From Azospira oryzae (lineage in GTDB: Bacteria; Pseudomonadota; Gammaproteobacteria; Burkholderiales; Rhodocyclaceae), in assembly GCF_004217225.1 (NCBI RefSeq), contig NZ_SHKM01000003.1, positions 1-64,000 on the forward strand: DNA of 64,000 nt, written 5' to 3'. The notes beneath the pieces are model-generated. The model searched no databases and was not told where the DNA came from. It was given only the letters and a program-made list of their open reading frames with translations. How positions within the stretch are numbered: the stretch's first letter is position 1; every line of letters begins with the position of its first letter. The position numbers were made by a program, and so were the translations under genes. Positions 54,342-63,593 of this stretch are shown one piece after another.

Positions 54342-54356
54342 CGGCAACTTTTGCCG
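54342..54356. promoter_or_regulatory. Palindrome CGGCAA-CTT-TTGCCG upstream of flhB
   Basis: Identical over 18 nt to the site upstream of flgB (44664-44681). A further half-site TTGCCG lies next to it at 54331-54336. The site is about 70 bp upstream of the candidate -10 element and thus in activator position. Confidence 0.65.
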
Positions 54357-54373
54357 CCCTGTAAACGACACCA

Positions 54374-54390
54374 GGGAGGCCAAGCCTCCC
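54374..54390 (-). terminator. Hairpin downstream of cheA
   Basis: GGGAGGC-CAA-GCCTCCC forms a strong 7-bp hairpin about 30 nt after the cheA stop. The transcript has no long U run after it, so it may be a weak terminator or an RNA 3' end stabiliser. Confidence 0.45.
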
Positions 54391-54417
54391 CGGTAGTACG
54401 TTGACTGCTAAGGGTTT

Positions 54418-56307
54418 TCAGGCGAATTCCAGCGCCCGTGCGCCGCCGCCCGGCCCCAGATCCAGATGCTGACCCAGATCCGAGAGCAGCTCCTTCATAT
54501 CCAGGATCAAAACGATCTGACCATTGGACAGGGTGGTAACACCGGCCACGCCACGGGGACGGAAGTCGTCGAGGGACTTGATCACGGCATCGTCCCGGCC
54601 GGCGAAGCTGTCCACCGACAGGATGAAGCTGCGCTCCGCCGTCTGCATCAGCACCCCATACTCGGGATCCCGATCCTGGGGCCAGCCCAGCAGGCGGGCC
54701 AGGGAAATGACCGGCAGGATTTCGCCGCGCACCACCAGGGTCTCCTTGCCGCCCACTTCCTGCAGCTTGTCCTTCTCGATGGGCAGGATTTCCCGGACCA
54801 TGGACAGGGGCAGTGCAAAAGGCTGATCGCCGAGCAGCACCAGCAGCACCGGCAGAATGGCCAGGGTCAGGGGCAGGGAGATGATGAAAACGGAGCCCTT
54901 GCCCGGCTCGGAACGGATCTCGATGGCACCGTTGAGCTTCTGGATGTTGGTCTTGACCACGTCCATGCCCACACCGCGGCCGGACACGTCGGAAATCTGG
55001 GATTTGGTGGAGAAGCCGGGCAGGAAGATCAGGTTCAGGCTCTGGCGTTCGTCCAGGGTATTGGCTTCCTCTTCGGAAATCAGCCCCTTCTCGATGGCCT
55101 TGGCCCGGATGCGCTCGGCGCTCATGCCGCGGCCGTCGTCGGCCACGATCAGGACGATGTGGTCACCTTCCTGGCGCGCTTCCAGGCGCACCACGGATTT
55201 CACCGGCTTGCCGGCCGCCGAACGTTCGTTGGACGGCTCCACGCCGTGGTCCACCGCATTGCGGATCAAGTGGATCAGGGGATCTGCCAGATCCTCGATC
55301 ATGGTCTTGTCCACTTCGGTTTCTTCACCGGCCAGCACCAGCTCCACATCCTTGCCCAGCTGCCGCGCCAGATCGCGGGCAATCCGGGGATATTTCTGGA
55401 ACAGGCGGCCGATCGGCTGCATGCGGGTCTTCATGACCGAGTTCTGCAGGTCGGACACCAGCAGATCCAGCTGGCTGACGGCCTGATCCAGGGCATGCAG
55501 GGTTTCGGCGTCGGTCTTGCCGGCCAGGATATCGGCCCGCAGGCTGGTCAGCCGGTTCTTGGTCAGGCCGATCTCGCCGGACAGGTTTAGTACCTGGTCA
55601 AGACGGGCCGTATCGACACGAATGGTGTTTTCCCGTACCGCGGCACGCTCTTCGACGCGGCGCCCCACCGGCGCGCCGCCGGCCCCCGGCTTGTCGTTGA
55701 CACGACGACCGGAAGGCGGGAAATGGGGTTGCACCGGGGCTTCCGCCACCACCACTTCGGCAGCAGCAGGAACCACGGCCGCAGGTGCGGCAGGCGCCAC
55801 ACCGGTCACTGCCGCATGCAAGGCCTGCCAGTCGGGCTCGCCGGACTGGGCTGCCGGGGCAGCAGCAGGCGCCGCCACCGGCTCGGCAGCGACGGCTGCC
55901 GGAGCGTGGGCTTCCCCACCTTCCAGCACATGCCGCAGGGCATCCAGCATATCGTCTGGAGCAGGACGGGGCTGCACGCCGCCGGAAAGCTCGCCGAACA
56001 TGTCGCGCACCCCCTTGGTGGCGGCCATGATGATATCCATGAGCTCAGGCGAGAGCTGCATTTCCCCATTGCGCAGGCGGTCGAACAGGTTCTCCGTCAG
56101 GTGGCACAGAGTCACTAGTTCGGTTGCATTGAGGAAGCCGGCACCACCCTTGATGGTGTGGAAGCCGCGGAAAATATCGTTCAACAAGCCCCGGTCATCT
56201 GGCGCCTTCTCCAGATCCACCAGTTTATTGTCCACATCGGACAGAAGGTCGTTGGCCTCCTGCAGGAAATCCTGCAGCAGGTCTTCCATTCCGGCGAAGT
56301 CGCTCAT
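54418..56307 (-). CDS. cheA: Chemotaxis histidine kinase CheA
   Basis: A 629-aa CheA. P1 carries the phospho-His H50 in FRGFHTIKGGAGFL. A long Ala/Pro linker (about 125-210) stands where P2 would be and I see no clear P2 domain. Dimerisation helices follow (VLNLSGEIGLTKNRL), then the ATPase P4 with HLIRNAVDHGVE, VADDGRGMS and GRGVGMDVVKTNI, and a CheW-like P5. It passes phosphate to CheY and CheB. It is the last gene of the chemotaxis run. Confidence 0.96.
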   Translation of the reverse strand: MSDFAGMEDLLQDFLQEANDLLSDVDNKLVDLEKAPDDRGLLNDIFRGFHTIKGGAGFLNATELVTLCHLTENLFDRLRNGEMQLSPELMDIIMAATKGVRDMFGELSGGVQPRPAPDDMLDALRHVLEGGEAHAPAAVAAEPVAAPAAAPAAQSGEPDWQALHAAVTGVAPAAPAAVVPAAAEVVVAEAPVQPHFPPSGRRVNDKPGAGGAPVGRRVEERAAVRENTIRVDTARLDQVLNLSGEIGLTKNRLTSLRADILAGKTDAETLHALDQAVSQLDLLVSDLQNSVMKTRMQPIGRLFQKYPRIARDLARQLGKDVELVLAGEETEVDKTMIEDLADPLIHLIRNAVDHGVEPSNERSAAGKPVKSVVRLEARQEGDHIVLIVADDGRGMSAERIRAKAIEKGLISEEEANTLDERQSLNLIFLPGFSTKSQISDVSGRGVGMDVVKTNIQKLNGAIEIRSEPGKGSVFIISLPLTLAILPVLLVLLGDQPFALPLSMVREILPIEKDKLQEVGGKETLVVRGEILPVISLARLLGWPQDRDPEYGVLMQTAERSFILSVDSFAGRDDAVIKSLDDFRPRGVAGVTTLSNGQIVLILDMKELLSDLGQHLDLGPGGGARALEFA

Positions 56308-56319
56308 GGCGCTACTCCC

Positions 56320-57186
56320 TTAGAAGCCGAGGCTATCCAGCAGGTCGTCGACCTGCTGCTGGTTCACCACCACATCGGTACGGCCTTCACTGCTGATGAC
56401 AGGACCGTTGAGGAGGCTGTTTACGTTTTCGTTGCGACGTGCGTCGGGAATCACATCCACCAGCACCTGCACCAGTTGGTTTTCCAGGTCCTGGGCCAGC
56501 ACCACCACCTTCTTGATGACCTGGCCGGTCAGATCCTGGAAGTCCTGGGCCATCATGATTTCCAGCAACTGGTCGTTGGTGGCGGCCGCCTTCTGGGGTG
56601 CCGTGTCCCGGAGGAAGGCACGGGTTTCCGCCGCCAGCTGCTTGAATTCTTCCACCGACAGCTGGTTGGCGTACAGCTTGTCCCAGCGAGCCCCCAGGGC
56701 GCGGGAGGAAGTTTCAAGCTCATCCTGCAGCGGCTTGGCAATATCGGTTGCGTTGAGCACCCGGCACGCCGCCTGTTCGGTCAGGTTGGCAACGTAGGCC
56801 AGGCGATCGGTGGCATCGGGAATGGCATGGACCGTCTTTTCCAGGAGCTTGTCGTAACCCAGCTCATGCAAGGTGTCGTGCAGCTGCCGGGCCATGTGGC
56901 CGATTCGTTTGAAGACCCGGTCCCGTTCGTCGCCCGTCGCCTCGCCCTCACCATCCTCGGCGGCAGGAATGACTTCAACGGCAGGCTCGGCGACCGGTGC
57001 CACGGTGGCGGCAACGCTGTCAAACAGCGCCTGCAGGTCGTCGCTGTCATTGGTAGCAGCGGGGGCCGCCACCGCGGCAGGGGCTGCCGGGGCAGGAGCG
57101 GCAGCCGGCTCGGGACGAGCCGAGGCAATGCTGTCGAAGAGGGCTTCCAGATCGGCGCTGTCGCCGCTGAGATTGGCATCGCTCAT
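56320..57186 (-). CDS. cheZ: CheY-P phosphatase CheZ
   Basis: A 288-aa CheZ. The catalytic segment IMMAQDFQDLTGQVIKKVV contains the active Gln of CheZ. It ends QQQVDDLLDSLGF, the tail that binds CheY. The N-terminal ~70 residues are an Ala/Pro-rich extension that makes it longer than E. coli CheZ. It follows cheY by 3 nt. Confidence 0.94.
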   Translation of the reverse strand: MSDANLSGDSADLEALFDSIASARPEPAAAPAPAAPAAVAAPAATNDSDDLQALFDSVAATVAPVAEPAVEVIPAAEDGEGEATGDERDRVFKRIGHMARQLHDTLHELGYDKLLEKTVHAIPDATDRLAYVANLTEQAACRVLNATDIAKPLQDELETSSRALGARWDKLYANQLSVEEFKQLAAETRAFLRDTAPQKAAATNDQLLEIMMAQDFQDLTGQVIKKVVVLAQDLENQLVQVLVDVIPDARRNENVNSLLNGPVISSEGRTDVVVNQQQVDDLLDSLGF

Positions 57187-57189
57187 GAC

Positions 57190-57582
57190 TCAAGCCCCCA
57201 TTTTTTCGAAAATCTTTTGCAGCTTTTCAGCCAGCACCGCAGCAGTGAAGGGCTTGACGATATAGCCGCTGGCGCCGGCCTGGGCCGCGGCGATGATGTT
57301 TTCCTTTTTGGCTTCCGCCGTGATCATCAGCACCGGTAGATGCTTGAGATTGGGCGTCGCGCGAATGGTCTGCAACAGGGTCAGGCCATCCATGTTCGGC
57401 ATGTTCCAGTCGGAAACCACGAAGTCGAAGCCCCCCCCTTGCAGCTTCTGCAGTGCGATGGCCCCATCCTCGGCCTCATCGACGTTGGTGAATCCCAGTT
57501 CCTTGAGCAGGTTGCGGACGATGCGCCGCATGGTGGAAAAATCATCCACCACCAGGAATTTCATCTTTGGATCAGCAGACAT
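57190..57582 (-). CDS. cheY: Chemotaxis response regulator CheY
   Basis: A 130-aa single receiver domain: acidic pair D13/D14, phosphoacceptor D58 in [12 protein letters not shown]88 in MITAEA and K110 in VKPF. The sequence [23 protein letters not shown] is typical of CheY that binds FliM. Next to cheZ. Confidence 0.97.
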   Translation of the reverse strand: MSADPKMKFLVVDDFSTMRRIVRNLLKELGFTNVDEAEDGAIALQKLQGGGFDFVVSDWNMPNMDGLTLLQTIRATPNLKHLPVLMITAEAKKENIIAAAQAGASGYIVKPFTAAVLAEKLQKIFEKMGA

Positions 57583-57600
57583 GCTTCACTCCGTTAATTC

Positions 57601-58539
57601 TTATCGTTCGAGCAGGGGACGCAAGGTATCAGCCAGCACTTCGGCGTCGAACTTGGCCACATAGGAGTCCACCCCTACGGCCTTGCCCATCGCCCGGTTG
57701 GCTTCTGAAGACAAAGAGGAATGCATGACCACAGGCACGCCTTCGAAACGTGCATCCCCCTTGATGTTTTTGGTCAGGACGTAGCCGTCCATTTCCGGCA
57801 TTTCCGCATCCACCAGGATCAGGCGGATTTCATCGCGCAGGCTCTTGCCCATCTGCTGGGCATGGGCGGCGATGGCCTGCAGGCGGGTCCAGGCCTCCAT
57901 GCCATTGGTGGCATGCTTGTGCTTGACGCCAAGTTTGTCGAGCACTTCGGAAATCTTCTTGCGGGCCACGATGGAGTCATCCACGAAGAAGATGCTCACT
58001 TCTTCTTCGACGCGGGCCGGAGCGATGTCGATGATGATGGCCTCGCCGAAGGCATTGGCCAGAATCTGCTCCACGTCGAGGATGGACACCAGATGCCCGC
58101 CCTCCAGCTCGATGACGGCGGTGATCAGTCCCTGATTGGCGGCCAGCACGGTCTCCGGCGCCTTCACCCGCTCCCAGTCCACACGGATGATGCGATCCAC
58201 CTCATGCACCAGGAAACCCAGGGTGCGCTTGGAATACTCGGCCACCATCATGGTCTTGCCCAGACCGGCGGGCGGGTTGTCCAGCTCCAGGAAAGAGGCC
58301 AGGGACAGCACCGGGATCACGTTGCCGCGCAGGGAAATCAGGCCTTCCACCCCCCGGGGCATGTTCGGGGTCTTGGTGATATGGGGCGTGCGGCCGACTT
58401 CCCGCACCTTGAACACGTTGATGCCGAAAGTCTCCCGGGTTCCCAGGGAGAACAGCAGGATTTCCATCTTGTTGGAACCCGCCAGACGGGTGCGCGCATC
58501 CACGCTTTCCAGGAGGTTCTTCTTTTCCGACATATCCAT
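57601..58539 (-). CDS. cheV: Chemotaxis coupling protein CheV, copy 1
   Basis: A 312-aa CheV: an N-terminal CheW-like domain (KMEILLFSLGTRETFGINVFKVREV) and a C-terminal receiver with FFVDDS, LVDAEMPEMDGYVL and a Lys near VAKF. It couples receptors to CheA and is tuned by phosphorylation. An ATG two codons later is possible. It is similar but not identical to the CheV encoded next to it, so the two are diverged paralogues. Confidence 0.95.
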   Translation of the reverse strand: MDMSEKKNLLESVDARTRLAGSNKMEILLFSLGTRETFGINVFKVREVGRTPHITKTPNMPRGVEGLISLRGNVIPVLSLASFLELDNPPAGLGKTMMVAEYSKRTLGFLVHEVDRIIRVDWERVKAPETVLAANQGLITAVIELEGGHLVSILDVEQILANAFGEAIIIDIAPARVEEEVSIFFVDDSIVARKKISEVLDKLGVKHKHATNGMEAWTRLQAIAAHAQQMGKSLRDEIRLILVDAEMPEMDGYVLTKNIKGDARFEGVPVVMHSSLSSEANRAMGKAVGVDSYVAKFDAEVLADTLRPLLER

Positions 58540-58560
58540 GATGGTCAGCTCCGGGCAGTA

Positions 58561-59529
58561 TCAGGCTTCAACGGTGGCGGGAAGGGTAGCCCCCAGGCGC
58601 CGCGCCAGGGTCTCGGAAAGCTTCTGGGGCTCGAACTTGGGCACATATTCATCCACCCCGACCGATTGACCCAGCTTCTGGTTGGACATGCCGGACAGGG
58701 AGGAATGCATGATCACGGGCACACCGGCAAAGCGCGGATCGCTCTTCACCTTCTTGGTCAGGATGTAGCCATCCATTTCCGGCATTTCGATGTCGGTCAG
58801 CACCAGGCTCACCATTTCATTGACCGGACGCCCCAGGGAAACGGCATAGGCGGCCATTTTCTCCAGTTCTTCCCAGGCCTGGCGGCCGTTGATGGCAGCC
58901 ACGTACTTGACGTTCATGGCCTGCAGGGTACGTTCGATCTGCTTGCGCGCCACCACCGAGTCGTCGGCAAAAAACACCGTACATTCGGGCTTGTCGATGG
59001 GGACGATGCTGCGATACATGAACTCGTCGTCGTACTTGGTGGTTTCGGACAGGACCTTTTCCACGTCCATCATCATCACCAGACGGCCATCGGCCAGTTC
59101 CGTCACGGCGGTCACCAGGCCGCCCATCTGGGCCACCAGCATCTCCGGCGGCACCCGCATCATGCCCCAGTCAAGGCGCAGGATGGTATCCACCGCCTCC
59201 ACCAGGAATCCCTGGGTGTGGCCGTTGTACTCGGTGACGATCATGATGTCCCGCGGCGTGTCGGTCTGGACCCCGGCGTACTTGGCCAGATCCACCACCG
59301 GCACCAGGGCGCCGCGCAGGCTGACCATGCCTTCGACTGCAGCCGGCATGTCCGGCGCCGCCGTGATGGGCGGCGTGCGCATCACCTCGCGGACCTTGAA
59401 AACATTGATACCGAAGGTTTCCCGCCGGCCATTGCGCGAATCGGTGCCCAAGGTAAACAGCAGGATTTCCAGCTTATTGGTGCCGGCAAGTTTAGTGCGG
59501 GCGTCGATACTTTTGAGCAGTTCAGACAT
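58561..59529 (-). CDS. cheV: Chemotaxis coupling protein CheV, copy 2
   Basis: A 322-aa CheV with CheW-like (KLEILLFTLGTDSRNGRRETFGINVFKVREV) and receiver parts (VFFADDS, LVLTDIEMPEMDGYILTKKV). It contains a short insertion after LGTDSR relative to copy 1. ATG 59529 has GAGGGG upstream. A GTG at 59535 is the longer alternative. The region before it holds a possible sigma-28 promoter. Confidence 0.95.
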   Translation of the reverse strand: MSELLKSIDARTKLAGTNKLEILLFTLGTDSRNGRRETFGINVFKVREVMRTPPITAAPDMPAAVEGMVSLRGALVPVVDLAKYAGVQTDTPRDIMIVTEYNGHTQGFLVEAVDTILRLDWGMMRVPPEMLVAQMGGLVTAVTELADGRLVMMMDVEKVLSETTKYDDEFMYRSIVPIDKPECTVFFADDSVVARKQIERTLQAMNVKYVAAINGRQAWEELEKMAAYAVSLGRPVNEMVSLVLTDIEMPEMDGYILTKKVKSDPRFAGVPVIMHSSLSGMSNQKLGQSVGVDEYVPKFEPQKLSETLARRLGATLPATVEA

Positions 59530-59605
59530 GACCACTACCCCTCGAATGCGGGAACGATTGTTCTTAGAGATTCTAATTGCAATGGGCCAACAATCTACCT
59601 AGGTC

Positions 59606-59620
59606 GTTTCCCAGGGAAAC
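59606..59620. promoter_or_regulatory. Palindrome upstream of cheV copy 2
   Basis: GTTTCCCAGGGAAAC is a perfect 7-1-7 inverted repeat just downstream of the candidate -10 element. It could be an operator or a hairpin in the 5' leader of the cheV-cheV-cheY-cheZ-cheA transcript. Confidence 0.4.
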
Positions 59621-59629
59621 CCATCACTT

Positions 59630-59656
59630 TTAACGACAATATACCTATAACCTTAA
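59630..59656 (-). promoter_or_regulatory. Candidate sigma-28 promoter of the cheV-cheA genes
   Basis: The minus strand reads TTAA, 15 nt, GTCGTTAA. It differs from the flgK promoter (TCAA-N15-GCCGTTAA) by two bases. It lies about 100 nt before the cheV ATG in the 179-nt gap after the receptor gene. Confidence 0.5.
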
Positions 59657-59708
59657 GAATACATGCAAAACCATGGGAGCGGAAAGGTAGAAAGCCACAG
59701 GAAGCCCA

Positions 59709-61403
59709 TCAGGACTCCGTCCGGTAGCCAATCCGGACACCTCCCCAATGCTTGCCCTTGATGTAAACGGGGGCGGAAATGTCGTGCATGATTTCCCCCG
59801 TGTCGCGCCGGTAGGTCTGCAGCAGGAAAGGCTGTTCATGGGAACCGCAGCGCCGCCCGACCGGGTCGTCAAACACCCGCTTGGTGCGGTTGTTGATGAA
59901 ATCCACCTTTTCGTCACCGGTCAGGGGCTTGGAAAAGCGCTTGTTATGGGTCGGCACGTACCCCTTGCGATTGGTGGAAATGGCATAAACCACATGGGGA
60001 TGCCGTTCCAGCAGCGGCTCCTGCAACTTTGGCAGCAACTGGTCGCACAGGGTGTCGAAGCGGGTGGAAAACTTCTGGGGCCGGGTTCCGGCGATGGGGG
60101 AGTAGTTTTCGTCGAACAGGTCCGCCAGGGAAATCTTGCCGGAATCGATGGCCTGCTCCAACAACTGGCCGACGCTGCCGGCCAGTTCCTGCACCATGGA
60201 CGGCATGCTGGCGTGGACCGCCACGGACTCCTCGCCGGCGCTGCCCAGGCGGAAGACGTTGCCGATTTCCTTCAGATTCGTCGCCAGGTATTCCAGCTGA
60301 CGGGCTTCCTGCAAGGTGAGCTCGGCGGCGGCACTGTTCGACTGGGCCATTTCCATGATCTGGGCCACATGGGAGGCGATGTCCTGACCGGCCTGGCTCT
60401 GTTGTTCGATGGCCCCGGCGATGGCATCCACCTTTTCCATGGTCTCCTGGGCGCCGCCATTGATGCGGGTGAGGGAGTCTGCCGCCTGGCGGGCAAGATC
60501 GGCGCCGCTCTGGGCCTGACCGGTACCGGCCTCGATGCTGGTGATGGCGGTGGCGGTTTCCTCCTGGATGGAACCGATGACGCTGCTGATCTCGCCCGTC
60601 GCCAGGGACGTCCGCTCGGCCAGCTTGCGCACTTCGTCGGCCACCACGGCAAAACCGCGCCCCGCCTCGCCGGCCCGGGCCGCCTCGATGGCCGCATTGA
60701 GGGCCAGGAGGTTGGTCTGGTCAGCGATTTCCCGGATGGTCTGGACGATCCCGGAAATCGCCTTGGAGCGGTCACCCAGGGCTCGCACCACCTCGGCGGA
60801 ATGGGTCACCGACTCGGCGATCTTCTCCATTTCCCGGGAGGCATCATTGACGATGCCCACCCCCTCGCCGGACAACTCGCTGGCAAACTGGGCAATGGAC
60901 GAGGTCTCGTGGGCCCGCTGGCTGACCTCGTGCATATTGCTCGACAGCACATCCACGGCTGCTGCGGTGGCCTGGGCGGCATCATGCTGCTGAGTGGAGC
61001 CGGCAGCGACCCGGTTGGCCTCCTCCAGAACCTGGCGGGAGGCCTTGGCCACCTCGACCGCATTGAAGATCACCTTGCCGATGATGGTATGGATGCTGGC
61101 CACCAGGCGATTGAAGGAGGCGGAAGTCTCGGCCACATCGCCCTTGCCGGCCACCGGCACCCGTTTGGTCAGGTCGCCGTCGGCATACATGGTTTCGATC
61201 CCCTGACGCAGCACCCGCATGGGGCGCAGGAACAGGGCATCCATCACCGCCCCCAGCGCCAGGGACGTTCCCAGGGCCAGCAGCAGCATGGTCCCCGCCG
61301 CCGCCCAACCACCGCCGAGAGCCCCCCAACTCCACGCCCCCGATCCGAGAGCTGCCAGCATCACCACCAGGGCGATCGCCCGCCATGTCCAAACGGCACT
61401 CAT
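59709..61403 (-). CDS. Methyl-accepting chemotaxis protein with C-terminal sensor domain
   Basis: A 564-aa receptor. Two membrane helices near residues 7-24 and 33-52 are separated by only a few residues, so there is no periplasmic ligand domain. HAMP follows (about 55-110), then the signalling domain with hairpin tip [43 protein letters not shown]. After it comes a ~130-residue C-terminal domain with [20 protein letters not shown] and HWGGVRIGY, which resembles Cache/PAS-like sensor ends of cytosolic-sensing receptors. GGAG precedes the ATG. The likely input is intracellular. The ligand is unknown. Confidence 0.9.
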   Translation of the reverse strand: MSAVWTWRAIALVVMLAALGSGAWSWGALGGGWAAAGTMLLLALGTSLALGAVMDALFLRPMRVLRQGIETMYADGDLTKRVPVAGKGDVAETSASFNRLVASIHTIIGKVIFNAVEVAKASRQVLEEANRVAAGSTQQHDAAQATAAAVDVLSSNMHEVSQRAHETSSIAQFASELSGEGVGIVNDASREMEKIAESVTHSAEVVRALGDRSKAISGIVQTIREIADQTNLLALNAAIEAARAGEAGRGFAVVADEVRKLAERTSLATGEISSVIGSIQEETATAITSIEAGTGQAQSGADLARQAADSLTRINGGAQETMEKVDAIAGAIEQQSQAGQDIASHVAQIMEMAQSNSAAAELTLQEARQLEYLATNLKEIGNVFRLGSAGEESVAVHASMPSMVQELAGSVGQLLEQAIDSGKISLADLFDENYSPIAGTRPQKFSTRFDTLCDQLLPKLQEPLLERHPHVVYAISTNRKGYVPTHNKRFSKPLTGDEKVDFINNRTKRVFDDPVGRRCGSHEQPFLLQTYRRDTGEIMHDISAPVYIKGKHWGGVRIGYRTES

Positions 61404-61450
61404 CTTGTCTCCATCCCCTGGTTTTCCCAGTGTCTATAAGTATCTTCGGC

Positions 61451-63220
61451 TTACTGTCGGTCCCCGGCGTAGCCAAAGTCAGTCATATCATAATACGCGA
61501 TGACCTCGTTACCCGGTGCGCAATAGTGCAGGGCGCTGCACAGGGAATGGACCAGGCGGATGCCCCGGCCATGGGGAACCTTGCCGCTACATTCGCTTTC
61601 CAGACTGGCCATGAAGGCGGCGTGATCGAAACCGGGGCCGGAGTCCCGCACCCGCATCACCAGCTCCGTGCGGCCACCGCGATGCTGCTGGGTCACTTCG
61701 AGGTCCACCGTGCCGTCGCGCAAAGCGGCCAGACGCCGCCCCCGCTCCTCCAGGTAGCGCTCGAACCCCTGGCTCTGGGCCTTGAGGCCCGAATCCAGGC
61801 CGAGCACCCCATGGTCCAGGGCGTTGTTGTACAGCTCGGAGAGGATGAGGAAGATGTGGCTGCCATGGTCCTTGTCCCGGTTGAACTGGCTCAACACCCC
61901 CATCAGGGTCGGCACCGGGTCCAGGTTGCGAATGTCGTCGGCGGAGAGGGACATGGTGACCTGCCAGGAACCGGAGTGGCGCAGCACCCGGGGAGTTCCG
62001 CCACCAATGCGGGGGCTGCGGGCCGTCTGGTGGTAGCAATGCACCAGCATCAGGGACAGGTCGTCCTGGGCGCCGCGACCGGCCAGATGGGCATCCAGGG
62101 CCCCCACCACGCCGGCCAGGCGCTCTTCCCGTTCCTGGCTGAGCAGGGCATTGAGCAGGCGCTCCCGGCCGAAGGGCGTACCGCTGCCGTTTTCCGCCTC
62201 CACCACACCGTCCGAGTAGATCACCAGCTGCTTCGGCTCCTCGATGAAATGCACCTCGGTGGAGGCATCGAAGTCCTCGTCGGCGAGAATGCCCAGGGGC
62301 AGATGGGCCTTGGCAAAAGTGATGCTGGACAGCAGCCCCTGGCTGTTCACCAGGAACGGCGGAGGATTGCCCCCATTCCACACCTGGATCGAACCGCTGG
62401 CCGAATCCACGGCGGCCAGGGTGGCGGCGACGAAACGCCCCACGGGCAGCAGTTCGGCCACCTTGCGGTTCATCTCCCGGGCGATGGCATCGATGCCGAA
62501 ACCCTTTTCGGTCATGCGGTAGAAGGGCTGGGTCACCGGCATCACCGCCAGGGAAGCGGCCAGACCGTGGCCGGTGGCATCGGCCAGAAGAACATGCAGG
62601 ATGCCTCCAGGGGTACGGGCGGCGGCGATGAGATCGCCGCTGTAGGTTTCCGCCGGCCGCATCCAGTGGCTGACGGCCAGATCCCCCAGCAGTTCGGCAT
62701 TGACCAGGCGATGCATCAGGTGCAGGGCGACGCTCTTCTCCTCCTCCACCTGGTCCCGATAGCGCTGCAGCAGCCGCTCCCGGGCCTGGGCCTCACGCTG
62801 CAGGTGCAGGCGCTGCTGGAAGACGCCCAGCTTGGCCTGCAGCACCGGGCGGCTGATGGGCTTGTGGATGAAGTCGTCGGCACCGGCCTGGTAGGCCTCC
62901 ACCAGGGAGCTTTCGCTCTGGGTGCCGCTCATGAAGAGCACCGGCAGCCAGTGGGGGTGCTCCCGGGACTTGAGCTGGCGTGTCAGTTCGCAACCGCACA
63001 TGCCCGGCAGGGAAATGTCCGTCACCACCAGATCGGGACGGAAGCTGGCGTACAGGGCCAGGGCCTCTTCGCCGCTGCGGGCGACGCTGACCCGGTGGCC
63101 GAAACGTTCCAGCTCGAGCTGGGTCAGTTCGGCATCGAGGGGATCATCCTCCACCAGGAGGATGGCGAGCGCGGGAACAGCAATGGGGCCGGCTACCGCT
63201 TTCATGGCCCCGAACGGCAT
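61451..63220 (-). CDS. Response regulator with SpoIIE-type phosphatase and kinase domain (HsbR-like)
   Basis: A 589-aa three-domain protein. Residues about 18-130 are a receiver (D25/D26, phosphoacceptor D68, K120). About 150-385 is a PP2C/SpoIIE serine phosphatase with the metal-binding YSGDL, DATGHGLAAS and DDLSLM motifs. About 420-589 is a HATPase domain with ELYNNALDHGV and GRGIRLV, like the RsbW/SpoIIAB anti-sigma kinases. This layout is that of Pseudomonas HsbR, which controls the STAS protein HsbA. The gene overlaps the STAS gene (TGATG), so the pair is a partner-switch module. Confidence 0.88.
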   Translation of the reverse strand: MPFGAMKAVAGPIAVPALAILLVEDDPLDAELTQLELERFGHRVSVARSGEEALALYASFRPDLVVTDISLPGMCGCELTRQLKSREHPHWLPVLFMSGTQSESSLVEAYQAGADDFIHKPISRPVLQAKLGVFQQRLHLQREAQARERLLQRYRDQVEEEKSVALHLMHRLVNAELLGDLAVSHWMRPAETYSGDLIAAARTPGGILHVLLADATGHGLAASLAVMPVTQPFYRMTEKGFGIDAIAREMNRKVAELLPVGRFVAATLAAVDSASGSIQVWNGGNPPPFLVNSQGLLSSITFAKAHLPLGILADEDFDASTEVHFIEEPKQLVIYSDGVVEAENGSGTPFGRERLLNALLSQEREERLAGVVGALDAHLAGRGAQDDLSLMLVHCYHQTARSPRIGGGTPRVLRHSGSWQVTMSLSADDIRNLDPVPTLMGVLSQFNRDKDHGSHIFLILSELYNNALDHGVLGLDSGLKAQSQGFERYLEERGRRLAALRDGTVDLEVTQQHRGGRTELVMRVRDSGPGFDHAAFMASLESECSGKVPHGRGIRLVHSLCSALHYCAPGNEVIAYYDMTDFGYAGDRQ

Positions 63221-63525
63221 CAGGAGATTTTGAACAACTTGCCGAAGTTGGCGATATCCAGCACCTGCCGCACGTTGCCCTGACAGTTGGCCAGGGAGAC
63301 GGCCTTGTTTTCCAGGGCCACCTTGTCGCGCAGCAGGAGCAGCATGCCCAGGGCCGAACTATCCAGATAATCGACGCCGCCCAGATCGACCACGAATTCC
63401 TTCAGGTCGCCACGGCCGAGAAGATTCTCGTAGGCAGCGCGGAATTCCCGGTGGGAATTGAAATCGAAGCGGCCGGAAAGCTTTACCACGGCCCGGCCAT
63501 TGTCCTGCTCAACACTGGTATGCAT
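63220..63525 (-). CDS. STAS-domain anti-anti-sigma factor (HsbA-like)
   Basis: A 101-aa STAS protein. It has SGRFDFNSHREFRAAYENLL and the phosphorylation loop VDYLDSSALGMLLLL with S56/S57. In Pseudomonas the related HsbA binds FlgM or a diguanylate cyclase depending on phosphorylation. FlgM is encoded in this window, so the same link to FliA release is possible. AAGGGAG lies before the ATG. Confidence 0.9.
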   Translation of the reverse strand: MHTSVEQDNGRAVVKLSGRFDFNSHREFRAAYENLLGRGDLKEFVVDLGGVDYLDSSALGMLLLLRDKVALENKAVSLANCQGNVRQVLDIANFGKLFKIS

Positions 63526-63593
63526 ACCACTCCCTTATCAATTATTCGTGTCTTGGCACTGCGGCCTATTATCTATGGAGCCGCAAGCGGCGG

